Shown here one piece after another: positions 25,144 through 34,238 of a stretch of 64,000 nucleotides of DNA (position 1 is its first letter; each line of letters opens with the position of its first letter). This DNA comes from an uncultured bacterium (lineage in GTDB: Bacteria > Krumholzibacteriota > Krumholzibacteriia > LZORAL124-64-63): assembly GCA_937864225.1 (NCBI GenBank), contig CALMJK010000002.1:131916-195915 (forward strand). The letters are read 5' to 3'. The notes under the pieces were generated by a model. The model was given only the letters and a program-made list of their open reading frames with translations, searched no databases and was not told the origin of the DNA. Position numbers and translations under genes: made by a program.

Positions 25144-28100
25144 CTAGTACTCGAAACGGTACTTGAGGTCGAGGTTGTAGGTCGTCTCCCCCTGCTGCAC
25201 GTCGAGGCGACGGCTGAGCTCCGATTGCAGCAGCAGGTGATCGTTGATCTGGTACTCAATTAACAGGTCCCGCTCCGATTCCGAAAGCCCCTGCGCGTAC
25301 TTGACGTAGAGATCCTGGCCCAGGTACTTGCCCACGCCGATCAGCGTGTGGGTCGTGCCCGTGGCCAGGGAGTGCTGCGACTCGATGTCGACCGTGTCCA
25401 CGAGATCGAACTCGGTGGCGATCTCGCGTTCGAGCAGGTTGAAACCGGCCGCGATGGAGGCGTCGCGCAACCCGCCGGCGGCCGGGCCGGCGGCCGGACC
25501 GGTGGCCACGTGCGGGGGCAGCCCCAGCAGCAGGCGCTCCACCGCCGCCCGGCTGTAACCGCTCTCGGAGCTCAGCTCCACGGACGGCGCGTCCATCCGC
25601 CCCGTGATGACGGCGGTCACCTTCTCGAGCGTGCGGCTGACGTACAGCCCTTCCGGCACGACGCGCACCGTGGTCTCGGCGGTGAGGTCCACCATCGGGA
25701 CCACGCCGCCGGCGCGGCTGAAATCGAGCCGTCCCGTCACGACGCGGAAGTCGTTGTTGAAGACCGGCATCCGCCCGGCGTCGATGGTCATCGCGCCGCT
25801 CAGCCACAGCCCGCCCTGGTCGCGGACGAGGTCCACGTCGCCGCCCAGGGCCAGCTCCATCGCGCGGTTCGAGATCAGCACCGAACGCGGCGGCCCGACC
25901 ACGTGCAGATCGGCCAACCAGTCGGGCGCGACGGTGGCCAGCCGCGGATCGCTCACGGTGGGTTTCTCGGCGAAATCGCCGCTGTAGCGGGCCTGGATGA
26001 TCTCGAGCCCGCCCGTGAATCGCGGCACCATGAGGCTGTCCGGGCCCACCTTGACCCCCGTCACGTGGAGGTCGCGACCCCGCACGAGCGCGCGCAGCTC
26101 CGGGATCGAGGCCACGAGCACGCGGTCGGCGTCGAGCCGCAGGTCGAAGCCCAGGAGCATCAGCCCGCGGAAATGCAGCCGGCCGTCTCCCGTGAACTCG
26201 CCGCGCAGCCCGCTCGCCCCGCGCAGGTCCGAGACGGTCAGCCAGTCCCCCTCCCACACGCCGTCGGCTTGGACGTCGCGGTAGATCTCCGCCAGGCCGC
26301 GCAGCACGCAACGCCCGTCGCGCACGCGGGCCCAGCCGCTGAACGCCGGATGATCGAGCGGCCCGGTCACGTGCATCGACATGCCGCCGCGGCCCCCGGC
26401 CTCCGTGAAGGCGTTGCAGGCCGCCACCAGCGGCGCCAGATCCGTGCCGTCGGGGATGTCGATGGCCATCAGGAAGGGGCCGTCGAGGGGAGTGGTGGGC
26501 TCGCTGAGGAAGTCGGCCCGCAGCGGCAGTTCGATCCGGCCCGTGGTGGTCAGCGCGCCCTGGCGCCCGCGCAGGTCGGCCAGCGTGAGGCGTTCGCCGG
26601 TCATCTCGACGCGCCCGTCCAGCCGTTGCAGGTGCAGCCAGTGCACGTTGAAGGGCTCGCTCGTCAACTCGCCCGCGACCAGCGGCGATCGCGTCGTGCC
26701 TCCCACCTGCAGCCGCGCGCCGAAGCGACCGGCGAGGCGCGCCAGCGCCGGCACGTGGAACTGGTCCACGAAGCCCCAGTCCGCCTCGTCGACGACGAGG
26801 TCGAGGTCCAATTGCGCGCCCGGCCAGAAATCGGACAGCCGCTCGGCCGCGGGGTTGGCCACCGTGCCGCTGGCGCTGAGCCGACCCCAGTTCGTGGCCA
26901 GGTACAAGCGCTCGATGGTGGCGCGGCGCAGGGCGTAATTGCCCTCGACGTGCAGCGAATCGATCCGCGCCAGCGCCAGTTCGGTCCCGCGCAGATCCGC
27001 GGCGACGCTCAGCACGGGATCGGTGGGAGACCCCGACAAGCCCAGGTCCGCCGTCAGGTCCCCCGCCAACTGCAGACCTCGCGGCAGGAAGGGGGTCAGC
27101 AGCCGCAGGTCGAAGCGGCGCAACTCGGCCCCGCCCGCGAGCCGATCGTGCCCGCGGTCCCACCGCCCGCTCGCGCGCAGCCAGCCGAGATCCGACGCCA
27201 GCCGGACCTCCGCCACCGCCACGCCGGCCCGGCCCACCGAGAAGCGCGCCGGCGCCTCCAGCGCCCAGCGATGCCCTTCGAGGTCGATGCTCAGTTCGTC
27301 GACGCTGTAGTCGCCGCCGCCGGCGCCGTCGAACGTCGCGCGCGCCCGTCCGAAGACGACCGAGTCGCCCCGCTGCGTCCAGAAACTGTCGAGCGCCGCC
27401 GCCGCGGGCGAGGCGCCGCCGCGCAGCGCGAAGCGGCCCAGCGGCACGGCGCCCAGGCTCAGCCCGTCGCCGGCCGCCTCGCCGTCCACTTGCAGCGCGC
27501 CGAAGAGGTCGTCCAGGCGCACGCGCGCGCGCAGCGAGTCCGCCCGCAGCGGCGCCAGCTGCACGTCGCGCGCGACGACCTCTCCCTCGAAGCCGTAGAC
27601 GGGGTCGCGCCCGACGACCACGCCGCGCCCCTGGGCGCGGCCGGCCAGCCGGGGCGCGCCCCACGCCGCCGGCAGCTGGGTCAAATCGCGCGCCTGGACG
27701 TCCAGTTCGCCCAGGAAGGTCCCGGACGTATCGGCCTCCCCGGTGAGCACGGCCGTCAGGTCGCGATAGCGCAGCCGGACGGGCGCCAGCCGCGCCACGC
27801 CCCGCGCCGCGTCGACCTGGACGTGACAGGTGTCGAACGGCACCTCGGCGATGAAGCCGTCGGCCAGCCAGCCGCTCACCTCGGTCTCGTCGACCGCCTC
27901 GCGCCGGTGCAGCCAGAGGCGCCCGTGTCCGTCCGTGGGCGGCAGCGTGGTCTGGGGGATCAGATTCCGCGCGAGGTCGACGTCCGCCACGTCCCCTTCG
28001 AGCCAGAACTCCGCGCCGCCGGGATCGCTGAAATCGAACCGCCCCGCGCCGTCGAACAGCGCCCCGTTGATCCGCCCCCGCAGCTGCTCCCAGTCCAAGC

Positions 28101-29013
28101 GGCCGGGCAGCGAAACGGCCCAGCCGCGCAGCCCCTCGACCTCGTACCCCTCGAGGCGGCCGTCGACCGCGGCGTCGATCCGCACCGTGTCGCCGCGGGC
28201 GCGCACGCGGCCGGTGAAGTCCCCGCGCAGGTCGACGTCGAGGTCCTCCCTCAACAGCCGTCCCACCTCGGGCGCCGCGACGTCCACGGCCTGCACGGTG
28301 ACGTCGAGGTCGCCGTTGGCCGCGCGCGCGACGCGCCCCCGCACGGAGCGGCCGTTGAGCAGGAAGTTCACGTCTTCGGCCCGCAGGTCGCCGCCGGCCC
28401 ACCGCAGACTGCCCCGCAGCTGCTCCAGCACGCTCCGGCGCGACGCCAGGTCGACGGCGCCGTCGAGCAGCTCCAGGTTCAAGCTGTCCGGGCCGGCCGC
28501 CACGGCGCCGCGCAGCGCCAGGCGGGTGATCCGCTCCTGCAAGCGGCCGCTCAGACCCACGACCTCCACCGTCCCGCGCACGACAAACGCGTCCAGCCGC
28601 AGTCGCGGCAGGCGCACCGGCTCGGCGGCGACCGCGGCCTGCGCGCCGGCCGGCGCCGCCATCGTCGCGTGCACGACCGCGCCCAGCGCCTCCACCCGCC
28701 GCAAGCGCGGTTGGGGACCGACCAGCTCCTTGATGCGATAATCGAGCGCGAGCGTGTCGATCGAGGCGGCCAGCGCGCCGCCGCCGGGCAGGGCGATGGA
28801 CAGCGAGACCTCGTACAGCTCCATCCCGCGCAGGGGATCGCCGCGGAAATCGCGCAGCCGGAGGCTGCCCTCGCCGGCGCGGAACAGGTTGCGCGAGGCC
28901 AGACGGGCCACCAGCGGCGCCAGCAGGCGCGGATGCGTGCCGACCCAGGCCACGAGCGCGAGGCTCAGCAGCCAAGCCAGCAGCAGCGTCCGGCGTGCCG
29001 TGCGGCGCCACAT
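25144..29013 (-). CDS. tamB: TamB-like translocation and assembly module protein
   Basis: Large periplasmic beta-taco protein, anchored by one N-terminal helix (TLLLAWLLSLALVAWVG, residues 9-25), bridging inner and outer membrane with a TamA-type Omp85 partner. Its 1289 residues consist of repetitive beta-strands. The C-terminal DUF490/TamB domain is visible as VTGRLDFSRAGG, VTAVITGRMDAPSVELSSE, and the terminal LIGVGKYLGQDLYVKYAQGL, ending KYRFEY. It starts 12 bp after the tamA-like gene and ends 10 bp before the peptidase-propeller-barrel gene, so all three are likely one transcript. It may move phospholipid or assist barrel insertion; this cannot be settled by sequence. Confidence 0.92.
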   Translation of the reverse strand: MWRRTARRTLLLAWLLSLALVAWVGTHPRLLAPLVARLASRNLFRAGEGSLRLRDFRGDPLRGMELYEVSLSIALPGGGALAASIDTLALDYRIKELVGPQPRLRRVEALGAVVHATMAAPAGAQAAVAAEPVRLPRLRLDAFVVRGTVEVVGLSGRLQERITRLALRGAVAAGPDSLNLELLDGAVDLASRRSVLEQLRGSLRWAGGDLRAEDVNFLLNGRSVRGRVARAANGDLDVTVQAVDVAAPEVGRLLREDLDVDLRGDFTGRVRARGDTVRIDAAVDGRLEGYEVEGLRGWAVSLPGRLDWEQLRGRINGALFDGAGRFDFSDPGGAEFWLEGDVADVDLARNLIPQTTLPPTDGHGRLWLHRREAVDETEVSGWLADGFIAEVPFDTCHVQVDAARGVARLAPVRLRYRDLTAVLTGEADTSGTFLGELDVQARDLTQLPAAWGAPRLAGRAQGRGVVVGRDPVYGFEGEVVARDVQLAPLRADSLRARVRLDDLFGALQVDGEAAGDGLSLGAVPLGRFALRGGASPAAAALDSFWTQRGDSVVFGRARATFDGAGGGDYSVDELSIDLEGHRWALEAPARFSVGRAGVAVAEVRLASDLGWLRASGRWDRGHDRLAGGAELRRFDLRLLTPFLPRGLQLAGDLTADLGLSGSPTDPVLSVAADLRGTELALARIDSLHVEGNYALRRATIERLYLATNWGRLSASGTVANPAAERLSDFWPGAQLDLDLVVDEADWGFVDQFHVPALARLAGRFGARLQVGGTTRSPLVAGELTSEPFNVHWLHLQRLDGRVEMTGERLTLADLRGRQGALTTTGRIELPLRADFLSEPTTPLDGPFLMAIDIPDGTDLAPLVAACNAFTEAGGRGGMSMHVTGPLDHPAFSGWARVRDGRCVLRGLAEIYRDVQADGVWEGDWLTVSDLRGASGLRGEFTGDGRLHFRGLMLLGFDLRLDADRVLVASIPELRALVRGRDLHVTGVKVGPDSLMVPRFTGGLEIIQARYSGDFAEKPTVSDPRLATVAPDWLADLHVVGPPRSVLISNRAMELALGGDVDLVRDQGGLWLSGAMTIDAGRMPVFNNDFRVVTGRLDFSRAGGVVPMVDLTAETTVRVVPEGLYVSRTLEKVTAVITGRMDAPSVELSSESGYSRAAVERLLLGLPPHVATGPAAGPAAGGLRDASIAAGFNLLEREIATEFDLVDTVDIESQHSLATGTTHTLIGVGKYLGQDLYVKYAQGLSESERDLLIEYQINDHLLLQSELSRRLDVQQGETTYNLDLKYRFEY

Positions 29014-29025
29014 GCGATCCGCCCC

Positions 29026-31095
29026 CTAGAAGGGATATCCCAGCGAAAAATGCACCACGTACCGGTCCTCGATCAGCCCCTCGGCCAGTTGCGCGCGCTT
29101 GAGCGGGAAGCCGGCGTCCACGCGGACCGGCCCGAAGGGCGTTTCCAGGCGCACCCCTGCCCCGACGCTGTAGCGAAAGTCCCACAGCTTGGTGGCCAGC
29201 GGATCGTCGGGCGCGCGCGGGAAGGAGCGCCACCGGAAACCGCGCAGCCGCACGTCGCGCAATTCCTGCCAGACGTTGCCGCCGTCCAGGAACAGCACGC
29301 CCCCCAATTTCCACTTCTTGAGCAGCGGCAGCGGGAACCGCCACTCGGCATTGGCCAGCAATAGGTAGTTGCCGCCGGCCGACGCGCCGTCCGGCACGGG
29401 CACGTCGGTCACGAAGCGCAAGGAGTCGATGTTCGAGATCTGCGGCCCGAGGCTCCCTTCCGGGTAGCCGCGCACCGTCACGTTGCCCCCCGCGAAGAAC
29501 CGCGCGTCGTAGGGTACCCCGGCGGCGCCGCGCTCCTCCGACTCGCCGTAGGGCCGCACGCCCCCCGCCCCCACGCGCAGGGCCAGCACGCCGCCCAGCG
29601 GCGTGCGCCCATAACGGTGCCAGCTGACGGTCCCCTTGAGGTAGCTGTTGTCGCCCCCCATGAGGCCGCCCGCGATCGCCCCCTCGGCGCTCAGCAGCGT
29701 GCCGCGGGCGGGCCGGAACAGGTCGTCGCGCCGGTCGTTCGCGCCGTGGATCACGATGGAGCGGGTCCGCGAGCGGCTGATCTGGTTGCTGACGAAGGCG
29801 CTGTCCAGGTCCGCGGGCGCGTCCGGGTGCAAGGAGGGCTCCGTCTCCTCGAGCCGGAACGACACGCTGTTGGCGTCGAACGGTCCCCCGCGCAGCGCCG
29901 TGCCGAAGCTCAGGCCGAGGGTCCGCAGATTGAGGCCTGACTCGCCGCGGGTCTTGCGCTCGAGGTACAGGTTGGTGTTCAGCGCCAGCCGTCCGCCCAG
30001 CAGGTACGGGTACACGTGCAGCAGGTCGAACCGGTAGTTGAACTGCGGCGTGACGCTGGTGTTGGGGTTGTTCAGGATCCGCTCGTAGCTCACGTAAGGC
30101 CGGGCCCGCAATTGCAGGCGCTGGCCCGTGCCCCACAGGTTGTTGTGGCCCCAGGCGCCGAGCACGCGCAGCCGCTCCCGGCTGCCGATGCCGAAGCCGA
30201 ACTCGTAGAAGCCGGGCGAGCGTTCGACCACCTGCACCGTCAGGTTCGCCACCTCGCCGGTCGAGTCGGCGGACGAGGTCAGCAGGCTCACGTCGCGAAA
30301 GAGCGCGGTGTCGAGCAGGCGCCGCTGCGCTTCTTCGGCCTCGTGCCAGCGCAAGGGCTCGCCGGGCGCGAACGGCAGGGCCCGCTCGATCAGGTCGGTG
30401 CGTGTGAGGCTGTTGCCCTCCACCTCGATCGTCCCCAGCCGCACCGCGGGCCCGGGCTCGATGCGGTAGGTGAGCGCGGCGCTCAACCGCATCGGGTCGG
30501 CCGTCGGCGACACCACCAGGTCGGGCTCGATGCGCGCGTGCAGCCGCGCGTCGTCCAGATAACGCCGGCGCAGCAGGTACAGGTCGGGCCCCAGGTCGTT
30601 GAGGTCGGCCGGCACCGGACGCCCCTCGACGTAGCGCAGGCCGCGACGCAACTGCTCGTCGGTGAGCGGCGCCGCGCCGATGAACTCCAGGCGATCGAGA
30701 TAGGCCCGCGGCCCCTCCCGGATCGAGATGTGCACGATGTCGCCGCGGCCGCGCGGATCGCGCGCGATGGAGTCGAGCGCGACGGCCGCCGTGTGGAAAC
30801 CCCGCTGACGGTAATAGCGTTCGATGAGCTTCAACTCGCCGTCGAGCAGGTCGGGCTGGTACCTGGCGATGCGGAAGGGGTGCAGCCAGCTCGGCTCGTG
30901 GATCTTGAGCAGGGCCTTCAGCTCGTGATCCGGCAGGGAACGGTTGCCGGCCAGGACGATCCGCAGCAGCGAGTGCTGCTCGAGACCGTAGTCCAGTTCG
31001 TCGGCGGCCGCCGCCGGGCCCGCCGCCCAGAGCGCCGCCAGGACGAGCGCCGCCCGCAGCAGAGCGGTTGACTCCTTGGCCGATCGGCTCGACAT
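29026..31095 (-). CDS. TamA/BamA-family Omp85 outer-membrane protein
   Basis: Outer-membrane barrel with periplasmic POTRA domains. After a signal peptide ending GPAAA (residues 1-30), about three POTRA-like units are seen (IVLAGNRSLPDHELKALL; LEFIGAAPLTDEQLRRGL; IEVEGNSLTRTDLIERAL). The barrel contains ARFFAGGNVTVRGYPEGSLGP, the conserved VRGY loop that seals Omp85 pores, and ends in a phenylalanine (FSLGYPF). At 689 residues with three POTRAs, and adjacent to tamB, it is closer to TamA than to five-POTRA BamA. It is divergent from a small lipoprotein gene across 61 bp. Confidence 0.9.
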   Translation of the reverse strand: MSSRSAKESTALLRAALVLAALWAAGPAAAADELDYGLEQHSLLRIVLAGNRSLPDHELKALLKIHEPSWLHPFRIARYQPDLLDGELKLIERYYRQRGFHTAAVALDSIARDPRGRGDIVHISIREGPRAYLDRLEFIGAAPLTDEQLRRGLRYVEGRPVPADLNDLGPDLYLLRRRYLDDARLHARIEPDLVVSPTADPMRLSAALTYRIEPGPAVRLGTIEVEGNSLTRTDLIERALPFAPGEPLRWHEAEEAQRRLLDTALFRDVSLLTSSADSTGEVANLTVQVVERSPGFYEFGFGIGSRERLRVLGAWGHNNLWGTGQRLQLRARPYVSYERILNNPNTSVTPQFNYRFDLLHVYPYLLGGRLALNTNLYLERKTRGESGLNLRTLGLSFGTALRGGPFDANSVSFRLEETEPSLHPDAPADLDSAFVSNQISRSRTRSIVIHGANDRRDDLFRPARGTLLSAEGAIAGGLMGGDNSYLKGTVSWHRYGRTPLGGVLALRVGAGGVRPYGESEERGAAGVPYDARFFAGGNVTVRGYPEGSLGPQISNIDSLRFVTDVPVPDGASAGGNYLLLANAEWRFPLPLLKKWKLGGVLFLDGGNVWQELRDVRLRGFRWRSFPRAPDDPLATKLWDFRYSVGAGVRLETPFGPVRVDAGFPLKRAQLAEGLIEDRYVVHFSLGYPF

Positions 31096-31156
31096 TGTGG
31101 CCCTGCCCGCACCTCGCCGGCGCTCCGCCGGCGCGCGTCGCGGCGGAGGCGAACAC

Positions 31157-31555
31157 ATGGCTTTCAAGACCCGAAGGCTCGCTATGGTTCCAGGCCTGGC
31201 CGCCGCCTGCGCGGTCGCGGCGCTCGTCGCGTGCGAGCAGCGCCGCGAGGCGCTGCGGCTGGCCGATCTGTCCTCCACCGAGCGGCTCTACGTGGAGCGT
31301 TTCGTCACCCTGGAGCGGGCCCGCGCCGTCGCCCTGGCCGACCCCGACCGCGGCGACGCCATCCTGGACTCGCTGAGCCGCGCCTGGGGCGACAGCGCCC
31401 TGGAATGGACCCTCAACACCCTACCGCGCCAGCCGCGGCGCGTCGCGGCCGTTTTCAACCTGCTCGGACGCGTGCTCGCCGCCGAGGCCGATTCGCTGGT
31501 GCAGTCGCCCCTGCCGCGCCGGCTCCGGGCGCCGCTGCCCGAGCCGCCGCTCTGA
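31157..31555 (+). CDS. Small putative lipoprotein, unknown function
   Basis: Family not recognised. The 132-residue product starts at the ATG with GGAGG 7 bases upstream. Residues 1-26 form a lipoprotein signal (KTRR, hydrophobic core, lipobox LVAC with Cys26). The mature part is mostly helical and charged (REALRLADLSSTERLYVERFVTLERARAV) and ends in a Pro-rich tail. It is divergent from the tamA-like gene and its stop is only 3 bp from the convergent rseP stop. Position between an outer-membrane assembly locus and an envelope protease suggests an envelope role, but this is inference. Confidence 0.68.
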   Translation: MAFKTRRLAMVPGLAAACAVAALVACEQRREALRLADLSSTERLYVERFVTLERARAVALADPDRGDAILDSLSRAWGDSALEWTLNTLPRQPRRVAAVFNLLGRVLAAEADSLVQSPLPRRLRAPLPEPPL

Positions 31556-31558
31556 GGA

Positions 31559-32968
31559 TCACCGCCGCGTGACCTTCAGCACGTCCACCACGATCACGAA
31601 GGTCATGAACAAGAGCAGCACGATCAGGCCCACCTGCGTGGCGATCGCCTGCACCCTCTCGGGCACGCGCCGGCGCGACACCATCTCGTAGAGGATGAAC
31701 AGGGCGTGCCCGCCGTCCAGGACCGGGACGGGCAGCAGATTGAGCAGGAAAAGGTTCACCGAGAAGAAGGCGATGAACTGCATCAGGTGCCCGAAGCTCC
31801 AGCGCAGCATCTCGCCGGCCACCTGACCGATGCGGATCGGCCCGCCCACCGCCTCCAGCCCCAGCTTGCCCCCGACGAAGCTGCCCAGCACCTCCACGGT
31901 GGAACGGATCGTGCTCCAGGTGTAGGCCGCGCCGAACTTCAGCGCCTGGCCCAGACCCACCTTGCGGTGGGCGTAGCGCCGGTCGAAGTAGATCCGCCCG
32001 ATCACCGAATCGGGTTGCACCTCGGCCCGCTGCGGCACGATCTCGGCCTCCAGCCGGCTGCCGTCGCGCTCCCACGCGACCCGCACCGCCTGCCCGGGGC
32101 TGGCGTTGATGGCTTGCGCGACCGCGCCGAAGGAGGTCACGACCGAATCGCCCACGGCCACGATGCGATCGCCTTCGCGCAGGCCGGCCTGCCAGGCCGG
32201 CCCCCCCCGCTGCACCAGCCCCACTTCCGTGTCCCAGGGCTCGATGCCGATCTCCCAGTAGCGTCCCGTCGCGTCGCGCCGCGGCGTGAGCGACAGACCC
32301 AGCGCGACCCCGTCTCGCTCGACCTGCAGCGCGACCGGCGCGGGCTCGCCGCCCCGGCCGCTGCCGGGCTCCACCAGGCGCGTGAGGATGTCGTCCCAGA
32401 CCGCGACCGGCTGCCCGTCGACGCTCAGGACCCGGTCGCCGACCCGCAGCCCCGCCGCCGCGGCGGGCGAGCCGGCCTCCACGGCGCCGATGCGCGTCAC
32501 CGGAATCTCCACCAGCCCCGCGCGCAGCACGATGCCCGTGTAGACCACGAACGCCAGCACCAGGTTGGCCACCGAGCCCGCGACGATCACCGCCAGCCTC
32601 TGCCAGGTCGGCCGTCGGCTGAACCAGCGCGCGGCGGGGATGTCGTGTTCGCGACCGGCGGCCTCCCGATCCCCCTCCCGCGTGCCGAGGGGATACTTGC
32701 GCTCCAGGCCCGTGCCGGTGTCCTGGATCTCCTCCATCACGCCCTCGCCCGCCATCTTGACGTAGCCGCCGAAGGGAATGATCGAGATCGCGTACTCCGT
32801 CTCGCCCCAGCGGCGGCGCAGCAGCTTGGGGCCGAAGCCGATCGAGAAGGTCTTCACGTAGATCCCGGTCCACTTGCACACCAGGAAGTGCCCCAACTCG
32901 TGCACGACGATCACCAGGCCGAGCGTGAAGACGAACGCGAACAGGGTGATCGGCAGATTGCTGAACAA
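31559..32968 (-). CDS. rseP: Site-2 intramembrane metalloprotease RseP
   Basis: Cleaves membrane-embedded anti-sigma factors or signal-peptide remnants. HELGH at residues 23-27 in the first transmembrane helix supplies two zinc ligands and the catalytic glutamate. The LDGGHALF motif near the third helix gives the aspartate ligand. Two PDZ domains lie between (around LRVGDRVLSVDGQPV and LREGDRIVAVGDSVV). The product has 469 residues. A TTG start with GAGGAGAAGCC upstream is used. It ends the uppS-cdsA-dxr-rseP order, a classic bacterial arrangement. Confidence 0.96.
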   Translation of the reverse strand: MFSNLPITLFAFVFTLGLVIVVHELGHFLVCKWTGIYVKTFSIGFGPKLLRRRWGETEYAISIIPFGGYVKMAGEGVMEEIQDTGTGLERKYPLGTREGDREAAGREHDIPAARWFSRRPTWQRLAVIVAGSVANLVLAFVVYTGIVLRAGLVEIPVTRIGAVEAGSPAAAAGLRVGDRVLSVDGQPVAVWDDILTRLVEPGSGRGGEPAPVALQVERDGVALGLSLTPRRDATGRYWEIGIEPWDTEVGLVQRGGPAWQAGLREGDRIVAVGDSVVTSFGAVAQAINASPGQAVRVAWERDGSRLEAEIVPQRAEVQPDSVIGRIYFDRRYAHRKVGLGQALKFGAAYTWSTIRSTVEVLGSFVGGKLGLEAVGGPIRIGQVAGEMLRWSFGHLMQFIAFFSVNLFLLNLLPVPVLDGGHALFILYEMVSRRRVPERVQAIATQVGLIVLLLFMTFVIVVDVLKVTRR

Positions 32969-33000
32969 TGGCTTCTCCTCGCGACGCGGCGGGCGGCACC

Positions 33001-34215
33001 TCAGGCGGCCGCGATCCGTCTGGCCTCCTGGTCGACCGCCAGCGCCTCGGCCAGGTCCCGCACGGGACCTCCCGGCACCGCGGCCAGACTCCGCTCGATC
33101 AACCCGGGAATCTCGCTGAACCGCAGGCGTCCCGCCAGCAGGGCGGCGACGGCGACCTCATTGGCGGCGTTCAGCACGATGGGCGCCCGCCCTCCCGCCT
33201 CGGCGGCCTGCCGGGCCAGCCTCAGGCAGGGAAACCGTTGCGGGTCGGGTGCCTCGAAGCGCAGCGCACCGACGGCCACCCAGTCTAGCCGCGGGATCGG
33301 CAAAGGCCAATGGCTTTCTGCCGCCAACGCGTACAGCAGCGGCACCCGCATGTCGGGCGCGCCCAGCTGCGCCAGGTACGAGCCGTCGCGAAAACCGACG
33401 AGCGAATGCACGATCGAGTCGGGGTGCACGACGACCTCGATCGCGGACCACGGCATCCCGAACAGGTGGTGCGCCTCGATCACCTCGAGACCCTTGTTCA
33501 TGAGGGTGGCCGAGTCGACCGTGACCTTGGGCCCCATCCGCCAGGTCGGGTGGCGCAACACGTCCTCGCGCGTCGCCTCCCGCACACGCTCGGCCGGCCA
33601 GTCGCGAAACGGCCCGCCCGAGGCGGTCAGGATCAGCGTCTCGACCTCGTCCCAGGCCCGCCCGGCCAGCGCCTGGGCGATCGCCGCGTGCTCCGAGTCG
33701 ACCGGCAGCACGACGGCGCCGGCGGCCGCGGCCGCCGCGCGCACCAGTTCGCCCCCGACCACGAGCGATTCCTTGTTGGCCAGCGCCAGGCGCGCCCCGC
33801 GCCGCACGGCGGCCAGCGTCGGCGCCAGGCCCGCGGCCCCGACGAGCGCGTTGACCACGACCTCGGCCTCCGGCAGCGCCGCCGCCGCCAGCAACCCCGC
33901 CTCGCCGGGCGGCAGGAGCCGGCCGCGCAAGGCCGGCACGGCCTGCGCCCGCGCGTGCGCGGCCGCATCGAACACCGCCACCCAGGGCGGGTCGGCGGCC
34001 GGATCCGCCGCCGCCAGCCGCTGCACGGCCGCCGCGAGCTCGTCGACGCGCGAATGCGCGGCCAGCGCGACCAGCCGCAGCCGCTGCGGGTACCGTTCCA
34101 CCAGTTCCACGGTCTGCCGGCCCAGCGAGCCGGTGGCCCCCAGCAGGCAGACGCGGGTCGGCGCGGCCGACGGGCGCGGCGCGGCGGCGCAGCGGTAGAG
34201 GGGGGGCGGGCTCAT
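33001..34215 (-). CDS. dxr: 1-deoxy-D-xylulose-5-phosphate reductoisomerase
   Basis: Second step of the MEP isoprenoid pathway: DXP is reduced and rearranged to 2-C-methyl-D-erythritol 4-phosphate with NADPH. VCLLGATGSLGRQTVELV is the NADPH-binding loop. LANKESLVVGGEL, LPVDSEHAAI (metal ligands), TASGGPFRDW, GPKVTVDSATLMNKGLEVIEAHHLFG and HPDSIVHSLVGF are the signature segments. At 404 residues it is normal, with an N-terminal extension of about 15 residues. GAGGAG precedes the ATG. It sits between cdsA and rseP; its product feeds undecaprenyl synthesis by UppS. Confidence 0.97.
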   Translation of the reverse strand: MSPPPLYRCAAAPRPSAAPTRVCLLGATGSLGRQTVELVERYPQRLRLVALAAHSRVDELAAAVQRLAAADPAADPPWVAVFDAAAHARAQAVPALRGRLLPPGEAGLLAAAALPEAEVVVNALVGAAGLAPTLAAVRRGARLALANKESLVVGGELVRAAAAAAGAVVLPVDSEHAAIAQALAGRAWDEVETLILTASGGPFRDWPAERVREATREDVLRHPTWRMGPKVTVDSATLMNKGLEVIEAHHLFGMPWSAIEVVVHPDSIVHSLVGFRDGSYLAQLGAPDMRVPLLYALAAESHWPLPIPRLDWVAVGALRFEAPDPQRFPCLRLARQAAEAGGRAPIVLNAANEVAVAALLAGRLRFSEIPGLIERSLAAVPGGPVRDLAEALAVDQEARRIAAA

Positions 34216-34238
34216 CACGCCAGGGCTCCTCGCGCGGC

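Noticed and set aside
25348-29364. Long plus-strand open frame opposite tamB
   Set aside because: Low-complexity Arg/His/Gln product, no ribosome site, fully covered by tamB on the other strand.
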